Shown piece after piece: positions 48,403 to 60,646 of a stretch of DNA of 64,000 nucleotides. Where the stretch lies: assembly GCA_015345905.1 (NCBI GenBank), contig JADDTR010000007.1:248001-312000 (forward strand), read 5' to 3'. The notes beneath the pieces are model-generated. The model was not told where the DNA came from. It searched no databases and saw only the letters and a program-made list of their open reading frames with translations. The stretch's first letter is position 1, and each line of letters begins with the position of its first letter. This DNA comes from Aotearoamyces nothofagi (Eukaryota; Ascomycota; Leotiomycetes; Leotiales; Tympanidaceae). The position numbers were made by a program, and so were the translations under genes.

Positions 48403-50901
48403 TTAAGCCTTCTCTTCGGTCTTCTCTTCTTCCTTAGTCTCCTTTGGAGCATCGGTAGCTTCGGTGGCAGTCTCGGTGTCAGAGTTCTTGTTGTTCTTAA
48501 CGTAGTCATCATAAACAGTTAGAGCTTCGTCGACCTTGGCTCGGAGAGCAGACTCATCCTCGATGCTGTGTTGTGTTAGTATTTGGTGTTAGGCAAAGGG
48601 GGTAGTAGGAACTTACAGATTGACAAGTTCTGAGTTATCCATTTCTAAGAGCATACCAGTGATCTTGCCTGCGAGCTCTGGCTGCATTACCTGGATCTTT
48701 GGGAAAAGTGCCTCGCCGAGGAGTTGCTTTTGTTGTACTGAACCAGCGCCATTAAGCTGTGCTTGCAATACATTTGCACCAGCAAGGCCATCCTGAGGAC
48801 CTGGGATTCCTGCCTGACCAAGCTGAGGAGGTACACCGCGAGCACCTTGAGGAGGGAAGCCTCCCAACTGACCAGGTCTACCTGGGATACCACGGCCAGC
48901 GATGTTGCCACCTTGGCGATATGCTTGAGGTGGGATGCCTTGACCACCAGGTAGGCCAGCTAGGTTTTGTGGCAAACCTGGAATTGGCTGCATTGGAAGA
49001 CCGCCACGAGGACCGCCACGACCAGCCCCAGCAAGAGCAGCAGCTTGAGCTTGCTGCATCGCAGCTAGGAATTGAGGGTTAGCAGCTTGACCGTATGGTG
49101 CTCCTGGAGGGAATTGACCCGGGAGGCCGTAGGAGTTATTGGGGAACTGCTGAGGACCTGGACCACCACGGCCACCTTGCTGTGGAGGAAAGCCTGGATA
49201 TTGGCCAGGGCGACCGCCCTGAGGACCTGGAATACCCATGCCCTGCTGAGGAGGGAAACCAGGCAGACCACGACCACCAGCGGTAGGAGGCATGAAGCCG
49301 GGCTGCTGACCAGGGCCGTAGAACATTGGTGCTTGCATGAACTGCTGGGGAAGTCCTGCAGCGGCAGCGGCTTGCTGCATACGGATTTGATTTCTAGCCT
49401 GGATGCTAGCCTCCAACTGACTCTTGCGAACATCCTTGCGCTGAGCAAGAGCAACATACAGTGGCTTGCCGTTGACCATACGTTGGTTCATCTCGGTGAC
49501 GGCCTTTGTAGCCTCGTCCGGGTTGTTGAAGCAAACAAAGCCGAAACCCTTGCTCTTGCCAAGAGTACGCTTCTCAGACTTAGGAGCGGACTTCTTCTCG
49601 GCGGTGTCTTCCTCCTTCTCAACCTTTTCTTCCTCCTTTTCAACTTTCTCCTCCTCCTCGCCTTCCTTCTCGGTCTCCTTCTCGGCTCCCTTCTCGGCTT
49701 CCTTCTCGGCCTCCTTCTCGGCCTCCTTCTTCTCCTTCTCCTCGGCCTCAGCAGTCTCGGCAGCCGAGTCACGCATCACCTTGGCAGAGGTGATGGCACC
49801 GTATGGAGCGAAGAGTTCACGAAGCTTGTCATCATCAACATCATCCTCGAGGTTCTTGACGTAAAGGTTGACACCCTGGTATTTGGAAGCCTTTTCGATA
49901 CGGGCAGCCTCGTATGACTTGCGAAGCTCCTCCTCTCGTTCGTGCTTCTTCTGGGCCCGACCAACATAGAGATCCTGTCCCTTGAAGTCCTTGCCATTGA
50001 GCTCATCAACCGCGGCAGAGGCGTGCTCATGGTTAATGAAGTTAACGAAACCAAATCCACGGTTCTTTCCATTCTCATCACGAGCAAGGGAGGCAGAGGT
50101 CACGTCTCCGAACTTCTCGAACAAGTCGCGGAACTCATCATCGGTGGCGTCAGGCGCAATGTTCTTGACGTAGATGTTTGTGAAGTTGGCCTTCATCTCC
50201 TCAAACTTACTTTGGCGATCTTTCTTGGGGATATGGTGACCGACGAAGACCTTCTTCTCGTTTAGCAACATCCCGTTGACGTGCTTAATGGCCTGGCTAG
50301 CGGCCTCATCAGTCTCGTAGTGAACGAAACCATAACCTTTTGAGGCACCAGATTCATCCTGAGCAACCTTGCAACTGAGAATGTTGCCAAAGGCTGCAAA
50401 TGTATCGTGTAGAGCCTTGTTATCAATCGCAGTATCAAGATTCTTGATGAAAACGTTGCCTTGCCCGGTCTTACGAAGAGCTGGGTCACGCTGGGACCAC
50501 ATAATACGGCATGGACGGCCCTTGATTAAAGTGTAGTTGAGTTCCTCCAATGCCTTCTCGCCATCGATGGTAGTGTTGTAATTAACGTAGGCATAGCCAA
50601 GGGATCGACGAGTAACGGCATCACGGCAGACACGGATAGAGGCAACAGAGCCGATTTGAGAGAAGAGCTCGAAGAGCATAGCCTCGGTGACGGATGGGTC
50701 AAGTTCACCAACATAAAGCGAGGCGGAGGCCTGAGGGTGGGGAGCAGCTGAGTTAGGAGTCTGTTCAGGCTCTTCATCGTTGCTGGCAACGCTTGTGTTG
50801 ATGGCAGAAGCGCCGTTCGAGTCAGCTCCGTTCAGGGAGGCATTATTGAGCTCAGAGGTGAGCTGATCCACAGCAGAGGGAGCGGCGGCGGCGGCAGACA
50901 T
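48403..50901 (-). CDS. pab1: Poly(A)-binding protein
   Basis: Two minus-strand exons, 48617-50901 and 48403-48565 (intron 48566-48616), 815 residues. Four RRMs are in order, with RNP2/RNP1 pairs such as ASLYVGELD / LGYAYVNY (RRM1), GNVFIKNLD / KGYGFVHY (RRM2), TNIYVKNIA / RGFGFVNF (RRM3) and VNLYVKNLE / KGFGFVCF (RRM4). A Pro/Gly/Gln linker and the C-terminal MLLE domain ([20 protein letters not shown] and [16 protein letters not shown]) follow. The protein binds mRNA poly(A) tails, supports translation and controls decay. RRM4 contains a Lys/Glu insert of about 70 residues between its second and third strands; such acidic inserts are known in filamentous-fungal PABPs. The Thr/Glu-rich end is TEEKA. 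Confidence 0.97.
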
Positions 50902-50917
50902 CTTGAATAATCGCAGT

Positions 50918-51022
50918 CTAAGAGAAACAATACCGTTAGATAATTCTCGGAAGACCGCAACGTGAGATAGTAAGAGCTGCTGCTAAACGCGGGCTCAAGA
51001 GTTGAAACAGATAGGAACTTAC
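50918..51022 (-). other. Probable 5' UTR intron of PAB1
   Basis: On the minus strand a consensus donor (GTAAGT at 51022) and an acceptor after a pyrimidine-rich tract (TTTCTCTTAG, ending at 50918) lie just upstream of the PAB1 start codon; the acceptor is 16 nt from it. Inference from splice-site quality only. Confidence 0.55.
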
Positions 51023-51713
51023 TTCAGTCTCTTGGGAGAGGTACTAAAAGAGTTCAGAGCGTATCGCAAACAAGCCGTCTAGTATTAGGGAGTAGAGGGA
51101 ATTCGTAAATCTGCGGTCTACACAAAGGTATGTATCGTGCGATGTGGTTTGAGGGAGATGAGGTGGGCGGTCAAGTATATCGATCGCGTATCTGGGATTT
51201 TCTGAATTTTCAAGTTTTTTTGTGACCTTTTAAGGGGACTTTTTTAAGAAGAACAAGGCAAAGAAGAACGAAAGAAGCACGAAAGATTTCGTACTTGGTC
51301 CGCTGTCGATGTCGATTTCGGTGGTGTTTGAGGTGAAGTGAATGAAATCAAAGAATAATCTCTGTCGTCGCGACGCTTAATAAAAATTGAGGAAAGCGCT
51401 TGCTGCTCTCGTAGCCAAAATTAGATTAGCTCCCGGCACCTATCAATATTAGCCCGACGATGAGAGATGCCGCGTCCGTAAGGCTCCATATCTAACTTGC
51501 TCGGAAGGCTGACAACTCAACACTCAAGATCCCTTAGAACCTCGTCGAACGACGATTTTTTCCTTAAGAACCCTTCGATTTTCTTCATTTATTTCCTCGA
51601 CCGCAGCCTGTCACCCTGCACAAGCTAGCTCGCGCCTATAAATGCAGCTAGTTGGATAAGTGATACGGCATGCCTCTGAAACGAGAATCCGATAAGCTCG
51701 TGCATCCTACACA
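51023..51713. promoter_or_regulatory. Divergent promoter region PAB1 / HUL5
   Basis: Both genes are transcribed outwards from here. On the PAB1 sense strand, A-rich tracts (A6-A7 with short spacers) lie near 51209-51245 and could fall in the PAB1 leader or core promoter. A CT-rich stretch near 51540-51610 precedes HUL5. Confidence 0.45.
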
Positions 51714-54700
51714 ATGTTCCAAAGCTTCAGTGGCAGCTCTCGGCGACCGCGACAAGTGAACTTGTCTGGCCAAAATACAAATCCATTTGCTGCAAGCTCA
51801 TGGGCACCCACAGCTTCTGGTACCCAAAAAACCGTTGCGGCTGCTCAGCTGGAAAGGCAGCAACGTCAGCAAGAACGGGACCGCCTTAACGCCACCAAAC
51901 GGATACAGAGGACATGGCGCTGCCACAAAACTCGAAAGGATCTGGCCATTGCTCGTAGGCAAGCATGGGACGAGTTGGAGAACAGAAGGACCGGCAGCAA
52001 CATAGAGATTCCAGAGAGACTTGCAGAGGAGCTACGACTGTTACTTGCCTTTTTCAACCATCGGAATTCACAGGATATTTGTAGGCTGAGCAGGTTCACT
52101 GATAGATTTCTGAAATTGAGTCAGACTGGGTGGTCATCAGAGAAGGATATACAACCTCAACTACAAGGACTGGCGAAAATATTGCTGTCTGCTCTAGCCG
52201 CGTAAGTGCACCTCCTCGTATTTCCTAAGTCTCAACATAGGCCGCTACATAGCAAGCTATATCTCTGAAACCTGTTTTAGTAGTAATGAATATACATGGC
52301 ACTGACTAGTCTATAGTTCTTTAGACAACTTTCACGAAAACCTCCTTCAGCTTCTCACAAAGATTGTCGATTCAGAACCTTCAGTAATACCTAAAATATC
52401 TACGAGATACTACGGGATACTTGCTAGTATATTCAGCAATGCCTCATTAGCTAGTCAGCATAAGGCTCTACTCATTAATGCTATACAAACTCCTTTAATT
52501 CGACGCGTTGACGACGCTGGAGCTCGACTTGAAGCATATAACGCTTTCGCATTACTCTTCCTTACCACCCCCGATTTGCCCCACAAGCTCGGGGACATGG
52601 CTAGTCTAGCCACAATAGTTGATGTCGGAATATTGTCGAAGAGTCTATCACGGATCTCTACTACGGCATTGAGCGGAATACTGCCAGAACGACGTCTCTG
52701 GCTTCTCACTTATTTGATCTCGCTCAATCGAGTTCAACTGGGCCGTGACCAGGAACCTAGCTACTTGAGAGCTCTTTCTTTGCTCTTATCAAGTTGTGCT
52801 AATGAGATCGTTACCCGCATTGATGTCCATGAGCTGGACAATTCAAAGGAAATTGACGAGGACGAAGACGATTCTCAAAGGCGTGCAGAACCATTGCCAA
52901 GCTTTATCAAAGATCAACTTGTCTCACTTGTTAATAAAGAGAGCATTACTGGTTTACTGGCAAAGTTCAATACCGATTATATTGATACGGCTAGACCTGG
53001 GATAGAAGGAGATGCAAGCTTACTGGCAAGCTATGCACTCATTCTTCTTAGGATCTTTCCTACATTGGGCGAAGAAATCCGTATGTGGCTGTATCAAGGT
53101 TCGATATCTGTTTCAGGGACCGATGTGCAAATACCTGCAATTAAACTCTTCTGGAAGGCTATGAGCACAACAAGTACTTTTGCTACTATAAGCAATGACC
53201 CAAAATCAGCCCTAACTATTCTTCGCTCCCATACTCGGCAGTCAGGTTCCACTAGTACACCCCAAATTGGCGACACGAGAGACCGTGATTGGCGTGCCAT
53301 TCTCCTATTTTTAGAGCTTTATGCCTTTATCCTCCGATTCACCGACGACGAGGAGTTTTTGAGCGGTGGGGCGCCTAGCATCACACAGCCTGATATTCCT
53401 ACTTCTCGCTCACGAGAAAGTGCACTGCCTCTTCAAGATGTCAAGCTACTTACCGTATTCCTCAAAAATCTATCTTTTACAATATACTACAACGCCGCTG
53501 AGCTGTCTGACAATGATCATGCCTCAGAAGAGGGAGGATTGGGGACATATTTCGGAACAACCACCCCGAAGAAGACATTCCTAGAAAATGCCCAGTATGC
53601 TGCGGCCGAAGGTGAGACGAAAGTATCGAATGGGCATTTAGGCTATCTTGGTATCGCAGGCATGACGTTTGAATATGTCAGGAACATTGTTACAAGAGTA
53701 ATGCGTATGCTCTACGAAAGAGACTCGCGACGACGGTTCCTACCTAGAGACCATTGGCTGATGACGTCTCGGTTTGACATGGAGGGGTTCATACCGGCTG
53801 TAGTAGCAGAGGAAGAGCGGCGCCAAGCAGTTACTGAGGAAGGCGATGACGAGGATGTCGATGACTACTCGCAGGCACAAATATCACCAGGGCGTGGAAG
53901 TCACAGATTAAATCACCTGGAAAACCTGCGGAGACGGCAAAGGGGAGCCATGAGGAAGAAGGCCCTCCAAGCAGTTGGGCCACGGCTCGAAGTCCTACAG
54001 AACATGCCATATGCTATACCTTTCAAAACTCGGGTACAGATATTCCGACAATTTGTTTACCAAGATCAGCTCAAGAGAAGAGACGGGAGTGTGGACCCCG
54101 ACCAGTGGCGTATGTCGATAGTCCATGGTCGTCGGGGAGAACAAGGTGCTATGAGGGAGATCCTGGGCAGACACCATGCCCAGATTAGACGCGATAATCT
54201 TTTTGAGGATGCCTTGGAACAATTCTATGGGCTGGGAGAAGGTCTAAAGGAGCCAATCCAGATCTCGTTCGTTGATCAATTCGGCTCTGTTGAAGCCGGT
54301 ATTGATGGTGGGGGTGTGACGAAAGAGTTCCTAACAAGTATCACAAATGAAGCATTTCGTAGTCCGAAAGGCCAAAATCTTTTCGTGGCAAATGATCAAA
54401 ATCTACTCTACCCAAACCCTGCTGCTTTAGACGAGAGAAAAGAGCTACTCCGCCAGAGCGCGATTACGGAGACAGATCCAGAATGGAGAGACAATATCAC
54501 CGATTTGCTGAAACAGTATGAATTCTTGGGTCGGGTGGTCGGTAAGTGCCTCTACGAAGGTATTCTCGTTGACATCGGCTTTGCTGGGTTCTTCTTGCTG
54601 AAATGGGCTTCTACTGATGGTGCTGGGTCTTCATACCTGGCAAACATCAACGATCTGCGTGATCTTGACGAGGAGCTCTACCAAGGCTTGCTAAAACTAA

Positions 54701-55362
54701 AGGACTACCCTGGAAACGTTGAGGATTTCTCTTTAGACTTTACCATTAATGACGAAGTATCCATGCCTGGGGAGCCTCACAAGACAATAACTCGAGAACT
54801 TCTCTCAAATGGAGCGAATATCCCCGTAAACAACGAAAATCGCGTTCTATACGTATCTGGGGTAGCTCGACATCGGCTGCATGGGCAGCCTTACCAGCAG
54901 ACTCAAGCATTCCTTCGCGGCCTTGGGCAAATAATCAATCCTTCGTGGCTATCTATGTTCAATCAAGCCGAACTTCAGACACTGATCGGTGGCGATTCAT
55001 CTCAGATTGACGTGGATGACTTGCGGAGTAATACGATATATAGTGGTGTATATGAGATCGGTGATGATGGGCAGGAGCATCCAACGGTGCAGCTCTTCTG
55101 GCAAGTCATGAAAGAGCTTGACGATGAGGATCGCCGCAAGGTCCTCAAATATGTCACTTCAACACCTAGGGCACCGCTACTTGGCTTTGGTCAGCTGAAT
55201 CCAAGATTCAGTATACGGGATGCTGGCAGTGATGAGCAGCGGTTGCCAAGTACTAGTACTTGTATTAACCTGCTTAAGCTACCTCGGTACACTACGTCCA
55301 GCACTATGCGCACGAAGTTACTCTATGCTATAAACTCGGGAGCGGGATTTGATCTTAGCTGA
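51714..55362 (+). CDS. hul5: HECT E3 ubiquitin ligase, HUL5/UBE3C type
   Basis: Two exons, 51714-52201 and 52317-55362, 1177 residues. HUL5 works with the proteasome, extending ubiquitin chains on bound substrates and helping degrade misfolded proteins. An IQ-like motif (ATKRIQRTWRCHKTRKDLA, about residues 61-79) stands near the N-terminus as in UBE3C. The middle is helical and poorly conserved. The HECT domain covers about the last 380 residues: DQFGSVEAGIDGGGVTKEFL, FLGRVVGKCLYEGILVDIGF, and the catalytic cysteine in TSTCINLLKLP. The C-terminal end SGAGFDLS is the family ending. The splice A|ASLDNFHENLL keeps the frame. Confidence 0.95.
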
Positions 55363-55835
55363 GAAGTGCAAAGCTATCGGATATCGGCTACTGGAGTTGG
55401 GGCATGGGCGCATCAATCTGTCAATCTGGACATGAAGTTTGTCAAATTGTAATTCTTAGAAATGCATCCCAGAATAGAAACATGAAACTCATGAATACAT
55501 ATCCAACATTTCGCATGTAAAGTCCTTTAATAGCTGTACTTGTGCAGATGGGACGATAGGCCAATTGTAGATTCGTTAAGCTTCTAGTATCGATGAAATG
55601 CTTTCTTATGATTTAACTCTACATCCTTGCCATCTATCTTAAGATATTTGAATGTTGTTCCTAGCTCGGAAAGGGTCCCCAAGCACTCTTCTACGTACGC
55701 TATGCATATATGATACATTGGCCAAGACGCCACCTACAACTCCGTCCGTACTGTACATCTCACCCTTGACCTGAGTCTCGCACGATCCGGAACCGATTTT
55801 CCTCGTAGTCATCTTATCAAGACTGCATCCTCAAT
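55363..55835. other. Convergent intergenic region HUL5 / mL41
   Basis: Two gene ends converge here; no gene is supported. It presumably contains both 3' UTRs. Confidence 0.6.
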
Positions 55836-56204
55836 TCAGTCTTCTCCGTTCTCTGCCTTCCATCGGTTCAAGTATGCCTGCCCGCTTAGTGCTCCCTTCG
55901 GATCTCCCTCAAAACGTCCCTTCACCGGCTTTATCTTTCGTGTAACAAATGGAGTGAGCTATCCAGGAACGTGTTAGATTAATAACCAACAACTAGATAT
56001 AAGCATAGAGCCTACATTGAATGTCTTAAGGTTGGTAGGTACGACGTATGTCCGCACTTTATCCCATTCGACCACATATCCACCGTGTTTGGTGTGGCGA
56101 CCTGTCGACCCGGTACCTGTGCCTTTGTAAAAGCCCTTGTTTGTCTGCTTTGTAGTAAGAGCAAGACGTCGCAACCGCCGAAAGAGGGATTGAGTTGGCT
56201 TCAT
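55836..56204 (-). CDS. mrpl27: Mitochondrial large-subunit ribosomal protein mL41
   Basis: Two exons on the minus strand, 56016-56204 and 55836-55958 (intron 55959-56015), 103 residues. ATG 56204 gives [20 protein letters not shown], a short basic mitochondrial leader. Family blocks follow: [34 protein letters not shown] and, after the splice, [16 protein letters not shown]. The protein is the mitochondria-specific subunit called MrpL27 in yeast. An in-frame TTG farther upstream was rejected as start. It shares a 187-bp divergent promoter with UTP14. Confidence 0.88.
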
Positions 56205-56391
56205 GATCAATGCTGTGGTTCTAAGCTGTGGATGGCTTGATGTCGATGTTTCTCGCGCTTCAAGAATCGCCGGTCCGAAATGACGCTAGCGACAACCCCT
56301 GCACCGATAAGCAGATAAACGAAAAAATATACAACTCAAAGGATTTCTAGCTGTGGGTTGTATTTTATCAAATACGCTCTGCACCACAACT
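56205..56391. promoter_or_regulatory. Compact divergent promoter mL41 / UTP14
   Basis: Only 187 bp separate the start codons of a mitochondrial ribosomal protein gene and a cytosolic ribosome-assembly gene. Joint control in growth is plausible. No factor site is asserted. Confidence 0.55.
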
Positions 56392-59350
56392 ATGGCAGGT
56401 AGAAAATCACATGGCGGGGCACCTATTAAAGTGCCTAAAGCGAAGGTGAAGAAGAATCGCTCTCTCAATGCCCTCGCCATTGCCACACAGCAACATCCCG
56501 AGAAGACGAAGATTCGAAAGCATCGCCTAGGAGAGAGTGAGGGCGGAAATAGACCTGCAAAACGAGCACGCGAACCTGAGGATGACGATGAGGATGACGA
56601 CCAAGAGTCTAATACGAAAAAGCACAAGAAAGGCCCACCTAAGGGGCGATTCGATGAGCTAGATATTGATGCTGGAAGTGATAGCGAGGGCAACGAGTGG
56701 CGCATGGGTCAGGTGGATAGCGACGACGATAGCGATCTCGATAGTGACGAAGCATTTGGAGAGAGCGATGAGGAGCGCTTCGAGGGATATGCCTTCTCTG
56801 GGAGTACACATGAGAACAAGAAGAAGAAGAAGAAACAGAGAAGCGGTGAGGTTACATTAGATGAGGTTGATGATGAAGATGACGAGTCTGGGTCCGACGA
56901 TAGCCTGGGTGAGGATGCGATTGATCTTGCTGCGATGTTAGATGCTACCGAGGAGGATGACGAGGAAGATGCAAAGGACGAAGAGCCAACCGATGACGAA
57001 GAAGACAAAGAGAGCGACATTAATTCTCCTGAAGATAGCGAGGATAGCGAGGATGAGTCTGCAAATTCTTCTATGGATGACCGTGATGAGGATGACCCAG
57101 AAAAGGTTGCTGCTCTCCAAAATCTTATTGCAAACTTGCCACAGTCAGATCCATCAAATCAAGCTCCTGAACGACACCGAAGTGATGGCGCGAGCGAGTA
57201 TGCGACACCTTCGGATTTTGGCGTTACATCCAAAAACAAGTTGACTCTTGAGGATTTGGGGCTGCCTTCCGTTAAAGATCCGTATGTGAAGAAATCTCTG
57301 AAGCTTCTAGCATCAGAGGCTAAGGGTGAGACAAACCGCAATGGTATTTCTGGCAAGCTTGCTGTACCTCTTGCAAAACGCCAGCAGGATCGGCTTGATC
57401 GTGCCGCAGCATACGACAAAAGCAAAGAGACACTTGATAGGTGGACAGATACCGTTAAGCATAACCGTAGAGCAGAACACCTCATCTTCCCATTGCCGGA
57501 TCTAGATGCTGCTTCAATGAACGCCAACAGTCGTCTTCAGCCTACTACAAACTCCAAACCATTTAACGCATTAGAAGCTACTATACAGAGTATCTTAGAG
57601 GAAAGTGGCCTTGCTACAGCTGATGGGAAGAATGATGAGGACAAGATCCTAGAGTCTGAATTCGCAGAGTTAGAAGCAAAGAAGATGTCTATCGAGGAAG
57701 TCAAGGCTGCTCGTGCGCAACTACGTATGAATCGAGACCTTATGTTCCGCGAGGAAGCAAGAAATAGGCGTATAAAGAAGATCAAGTCCAAGTCTTACCG
57801 AAGAGTGCATCGTAGACAACGCGAAGGAGAAGAGCGGAAAAACAAAGAAGCGCTGCTTGAAGCTGGCTTTGTACCATCCGAGGACGAGCAAGAGGCACAA
57901 GATCGTCGTAGAGCTATGGAACGCATGGGTTCAAAGCACAGGGGTAGCAAATGGGCGAAGTCAGTTAAAGAAACTGGCCGCGCAGCTTGGGATGATGATG
58001 CTAGAATGGGAGTCACAGACATGGCAAGACGAGATGAAGAACTAAGAAAGAGAGTTGAAGGCAAATCTGTTCGAAAGGATGACGCAGATGACTCTGGCTC
58101 GTATAGTGAGTCGGAGGGTGATTATAGTTCCGATGACGAGGAAGCTCAACGTCAGCACTTACTCCGCAAGCTCAAAGATTTGGATGCTTCTACAGAAGTC
58201 GGCTCAGGATCCAAGCTATCTAACATGAAGTTCATGATGAAGGCAGATGCAGCCCGTAAGAAGGAGAATGATGCTATTGTCGAGCAGATGCAAAGGGAAC
58301 TTGCTAGTGGGGATAGTCAATCCGAGGCTGAAGTCCTTGGTGACGTGGGACGTCGAGCATTTGGCCCCAGTAGCAGACAGGAGGAAAAGAAATCTACAAA
58401 GGCAGCGAAGAAGAATGAATTTGAGGAACCCGAAGACTCGAATGACGAATTTGTAGCCGAACCGACGCAGCAAAAGCAAGTGTCGCCTCATATAAGGGCT
58501 ACAGACAGTGGGAAGCCTTCTGCCTCGAATCTAAAATCTGCTCTACCAGATAAGTCAGCTATAAGCATATCAACCACCATGTTTAGCGAACCTGCCCGTG
58601 AAGGTGGCGCATGGTCACAAGTAAAATCTCGGAAAGATCCCTCAGAGGCTCGCCGTCGAAAGCAGAATATGAAATCTACAGCTGATACTGAAGAACTGGA
58701 TCTGACAAATGCAGCCGTGATCGCAAAGCCATTCAAGGCGCCAAAGAAAGCAAAAGCGAAGCAAACCTCTACCATTTTGAACGTATCTGACGATGACGAT
58801 AGTGAGGAGGATAATAAAGTCCGCCTACCCTTTGCTATACGTGATCAAGAACTCATCAAGAGAGCCTTCGCTGGCGCCGATGTAGTTGGCGATTTTGAAG
58901 CAGAGAAGCGCCAGACGATCCAGGACGAAGATGAGAAGGTCATCGACAACACCCTTCCTGGCTGGGGAGCCTGGACTGGTGATGGTGTAAGCAAGAGGGA
59001 GAAGGCGAAGAACAAGGGCAGATTCTTGACCAAGACCGATGGAATCAAGGAACAAGATCGCAAGGATGCTAAACTTGAACGTGTGATAATTAACGAGAAA
59101 CGCGTCAAGAAGGTAAGCTCGTCATTTCTCTCTGCACTGCAAGTAATTGCTAACGAAAGATTCATAGAATGGCAAATATCTTGCGTCAAACTTACCACAT
59201 CCTTTTGAGACGAGAGCGCAATATGAGAGATCGTTGCGATTGCCCGTGGGGCCGGAATGGGCCACGAAGGAGACGTTCCAGGATGCTACGAAGCCGAGAA
59301 TCCTGATCAAACAGGGCATTATTGCACCAATGTCGAAACCTTTAATGTAG
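56392..59350 (+). CDS. utp14: U3 snoRNP / SSU processome protein UTP14
   Basis: Two exons, 56392-59112 and 59168-59350, 967 residues. UTP14 is a nucleolar factor of the small-subunit processome that activates the helicase Dhr1 to release U3 snoRNA. ATG 56392 (MAGRKSHGGAPIKVPKAK) matches the family start; the frame upstream opens only at GTG. Long acidic Asp/Glu/Ser tracts lie at about residues 60-250. The Utp14 core follows (RLDRAAAYDKSKETLDRWTD, KIKSKSYRRVHRRQ, RMGSKHRGSKWAKSV). The C-terminal signature LPGWGAWTGDG precedes KRVKK|NGKYLASNLPHPFE across the intron. Identity is firm. Confidence 0.95.
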
Positions 59351-59773
59351 ACTATATAGTCTTGCAAAATTAAAAGTTACATTCACCTTTTTCTTCTAAC
59401 TTATTTTCAGTGGGCGCTCGTACGTTAACGGGCTGGTGTTGTATTCGACGTTACCAACCCATTGGGATGTGAACTGTTTCTGAATCTTGACCCCCTCCTA
59501 TCATACCCTCGCTCCATTTTTAAAATGTATAGAGTTGACCACAGCCGTTGCGATAACAAAGGCAAGGCGTAAATTTGAACGCTTTGGGAATGAAAGCAAG
59601 TTCTTTATATCACGAATCTGGAAATATGTCTGTCTGTAAGTAGATGGATTCTGTTTTTCTTTGTGTGGGAATATATAGTAACGCAACACGCTCATTCAAG
59701 AGCTCTCGTAGGGTGTCTTCAAGAATCTTATTCGTGGCTCGATTTTTTAACTTATCGACTGCTGCCAATCACA
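59351..59773. other. Intergenic region UTP14 / hydrolase gene
   Basis: UTP14 terminator region and hydrolase promoter on the same strand. The open frame of the hydrolase extends upstream to a GTG, but no ATG occurs there. No separate gene. Confidence 0.55.
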
Positions 59774-60646
59774 ATGCCACCGAGGAGCTCTACAGTCAGG
59801 GCCTCAGGGGTCTCCGTTTCAGGACTGCAGGCATCCCAAATCATCATGACCTGCAGGGAGATCTATGGCGAGGAAACACAGCTCTACTACGGTTCCAGCC
59901 CGAGGTGGAGAGACGACCTTGTTCGACCCATGCTGATCTTTACCCCCGGCACCGACGGCAACACTGAGCACCCATCTATTATCCACTTCGCAGAGGGATT
60001 TGGCGAAGTGTTTCCCATGATGGTGTTCAACGGGACGAACGTCCTCGCCGAGCGCGCAGCACTATTCCCGCCCATCTCGCGGCAGACAAAGCTCGAGCAA
60101 GACGGGGCGTTTGGGGGCCGGAGTTTCGGTGCCCACGCGGCAGCAAGAGCTGCTACGGCGACTGGGCGGAGGGCGCTGGTGCTGATGTCGTATCCGCTGC
60201 ACATTGGGCGCGAGATCCGCGACAAAGAGCTGCTTGCTCTGGGGGAGGAGGTGGATGTAATCTTCATCAGCGGGGAGAGAGATCATATGTGCGCAGAGCC
60301 CATACTGATGTCCGTGCGGAAGAGAATGAAGGCGAATAGCTGGTGGATTAAAGTTCTAGCGGCGGATCATGTGTTGCAGATGCAACCTAGGGAGCCTAGG
60401 GAGGAGGCATGTCTTGTTGCCGGGAGACTTGCAGCGAGGTGGTTGGAAAGGAGGAATGAGACGGCGACGGAGGGGACGTTAGCTTGGGGGGGTGGATCTG
60501 AGATTGAATGGAGTGGGTGGCAGCCAAGTGTAGATGAGGAGGAGGGCCAGAGGCCAATAGTGATTGAGGCGAAACTGGAGGGGAAGGCCATGGGTTATGA
60601 TTTTTGTACTACTATTAAAGTCGAGGCTACAGCGTCGACATTTTGA
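59774..60646 (+). CDS. KANL3/TEX30-type alpha/beta-hydrolase
   Basis: Single exon of 290 residues from ATG 59774 (MPPRSSTVRASGVSV). The fold is alpha/beta-hydrolase: LIFTPGTDGNTEHPSI (oxyanion-loop region), a nucleophile elbow GGRSFGAHAAARAA (G-x-S-x-G), ALVLMSYPLH, FISGERDHMC with the likely acid Asp, and VLAADHVLQM with the likely His. The strand order and the 'LMSYPLH' block resemble the KANL3/TEX30 group of small hydrolase-like proteins. The C-terminal 70 residues are acidic and not part of the core. The triad appears complete, so enzyme activity is possible; the substrate is unknown. Confidence 0.8.
   Translation: MPPRSSTVRASGVSVSGLQASQIIMTCREIYGEETQLYYGSSPRWRDDLVRPMLIFTPGTDGNTEHPSIIHFAEGFGEVFPMMVFNGTNVLAERAALFPPISRQTKLEQDGAFGGRSFGAHAAARAATATGRRALVLMSYPLHIGREIRDKELLALGEEVDVIFISGERDHMCAEPILMSVRKRMKANSWWIKVLAADHVLQMQPREPREEACLVAGRLAARWLERRNETATEGTLAWGGGSEIEWSGWQPSVDEEEGQRPIVIEAKLEGKAMGYDFCTTIKVEATASTF

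Noticed and set aside
49072-49917. 281-codon plus-strand open frame over PAB1
   Set aside because: It is antisense to the RRM4 insert and linker of PAB1. Its Leu-rich low-complexity reading is the mirror of the Lys/Glu and Gly/Gln codons.
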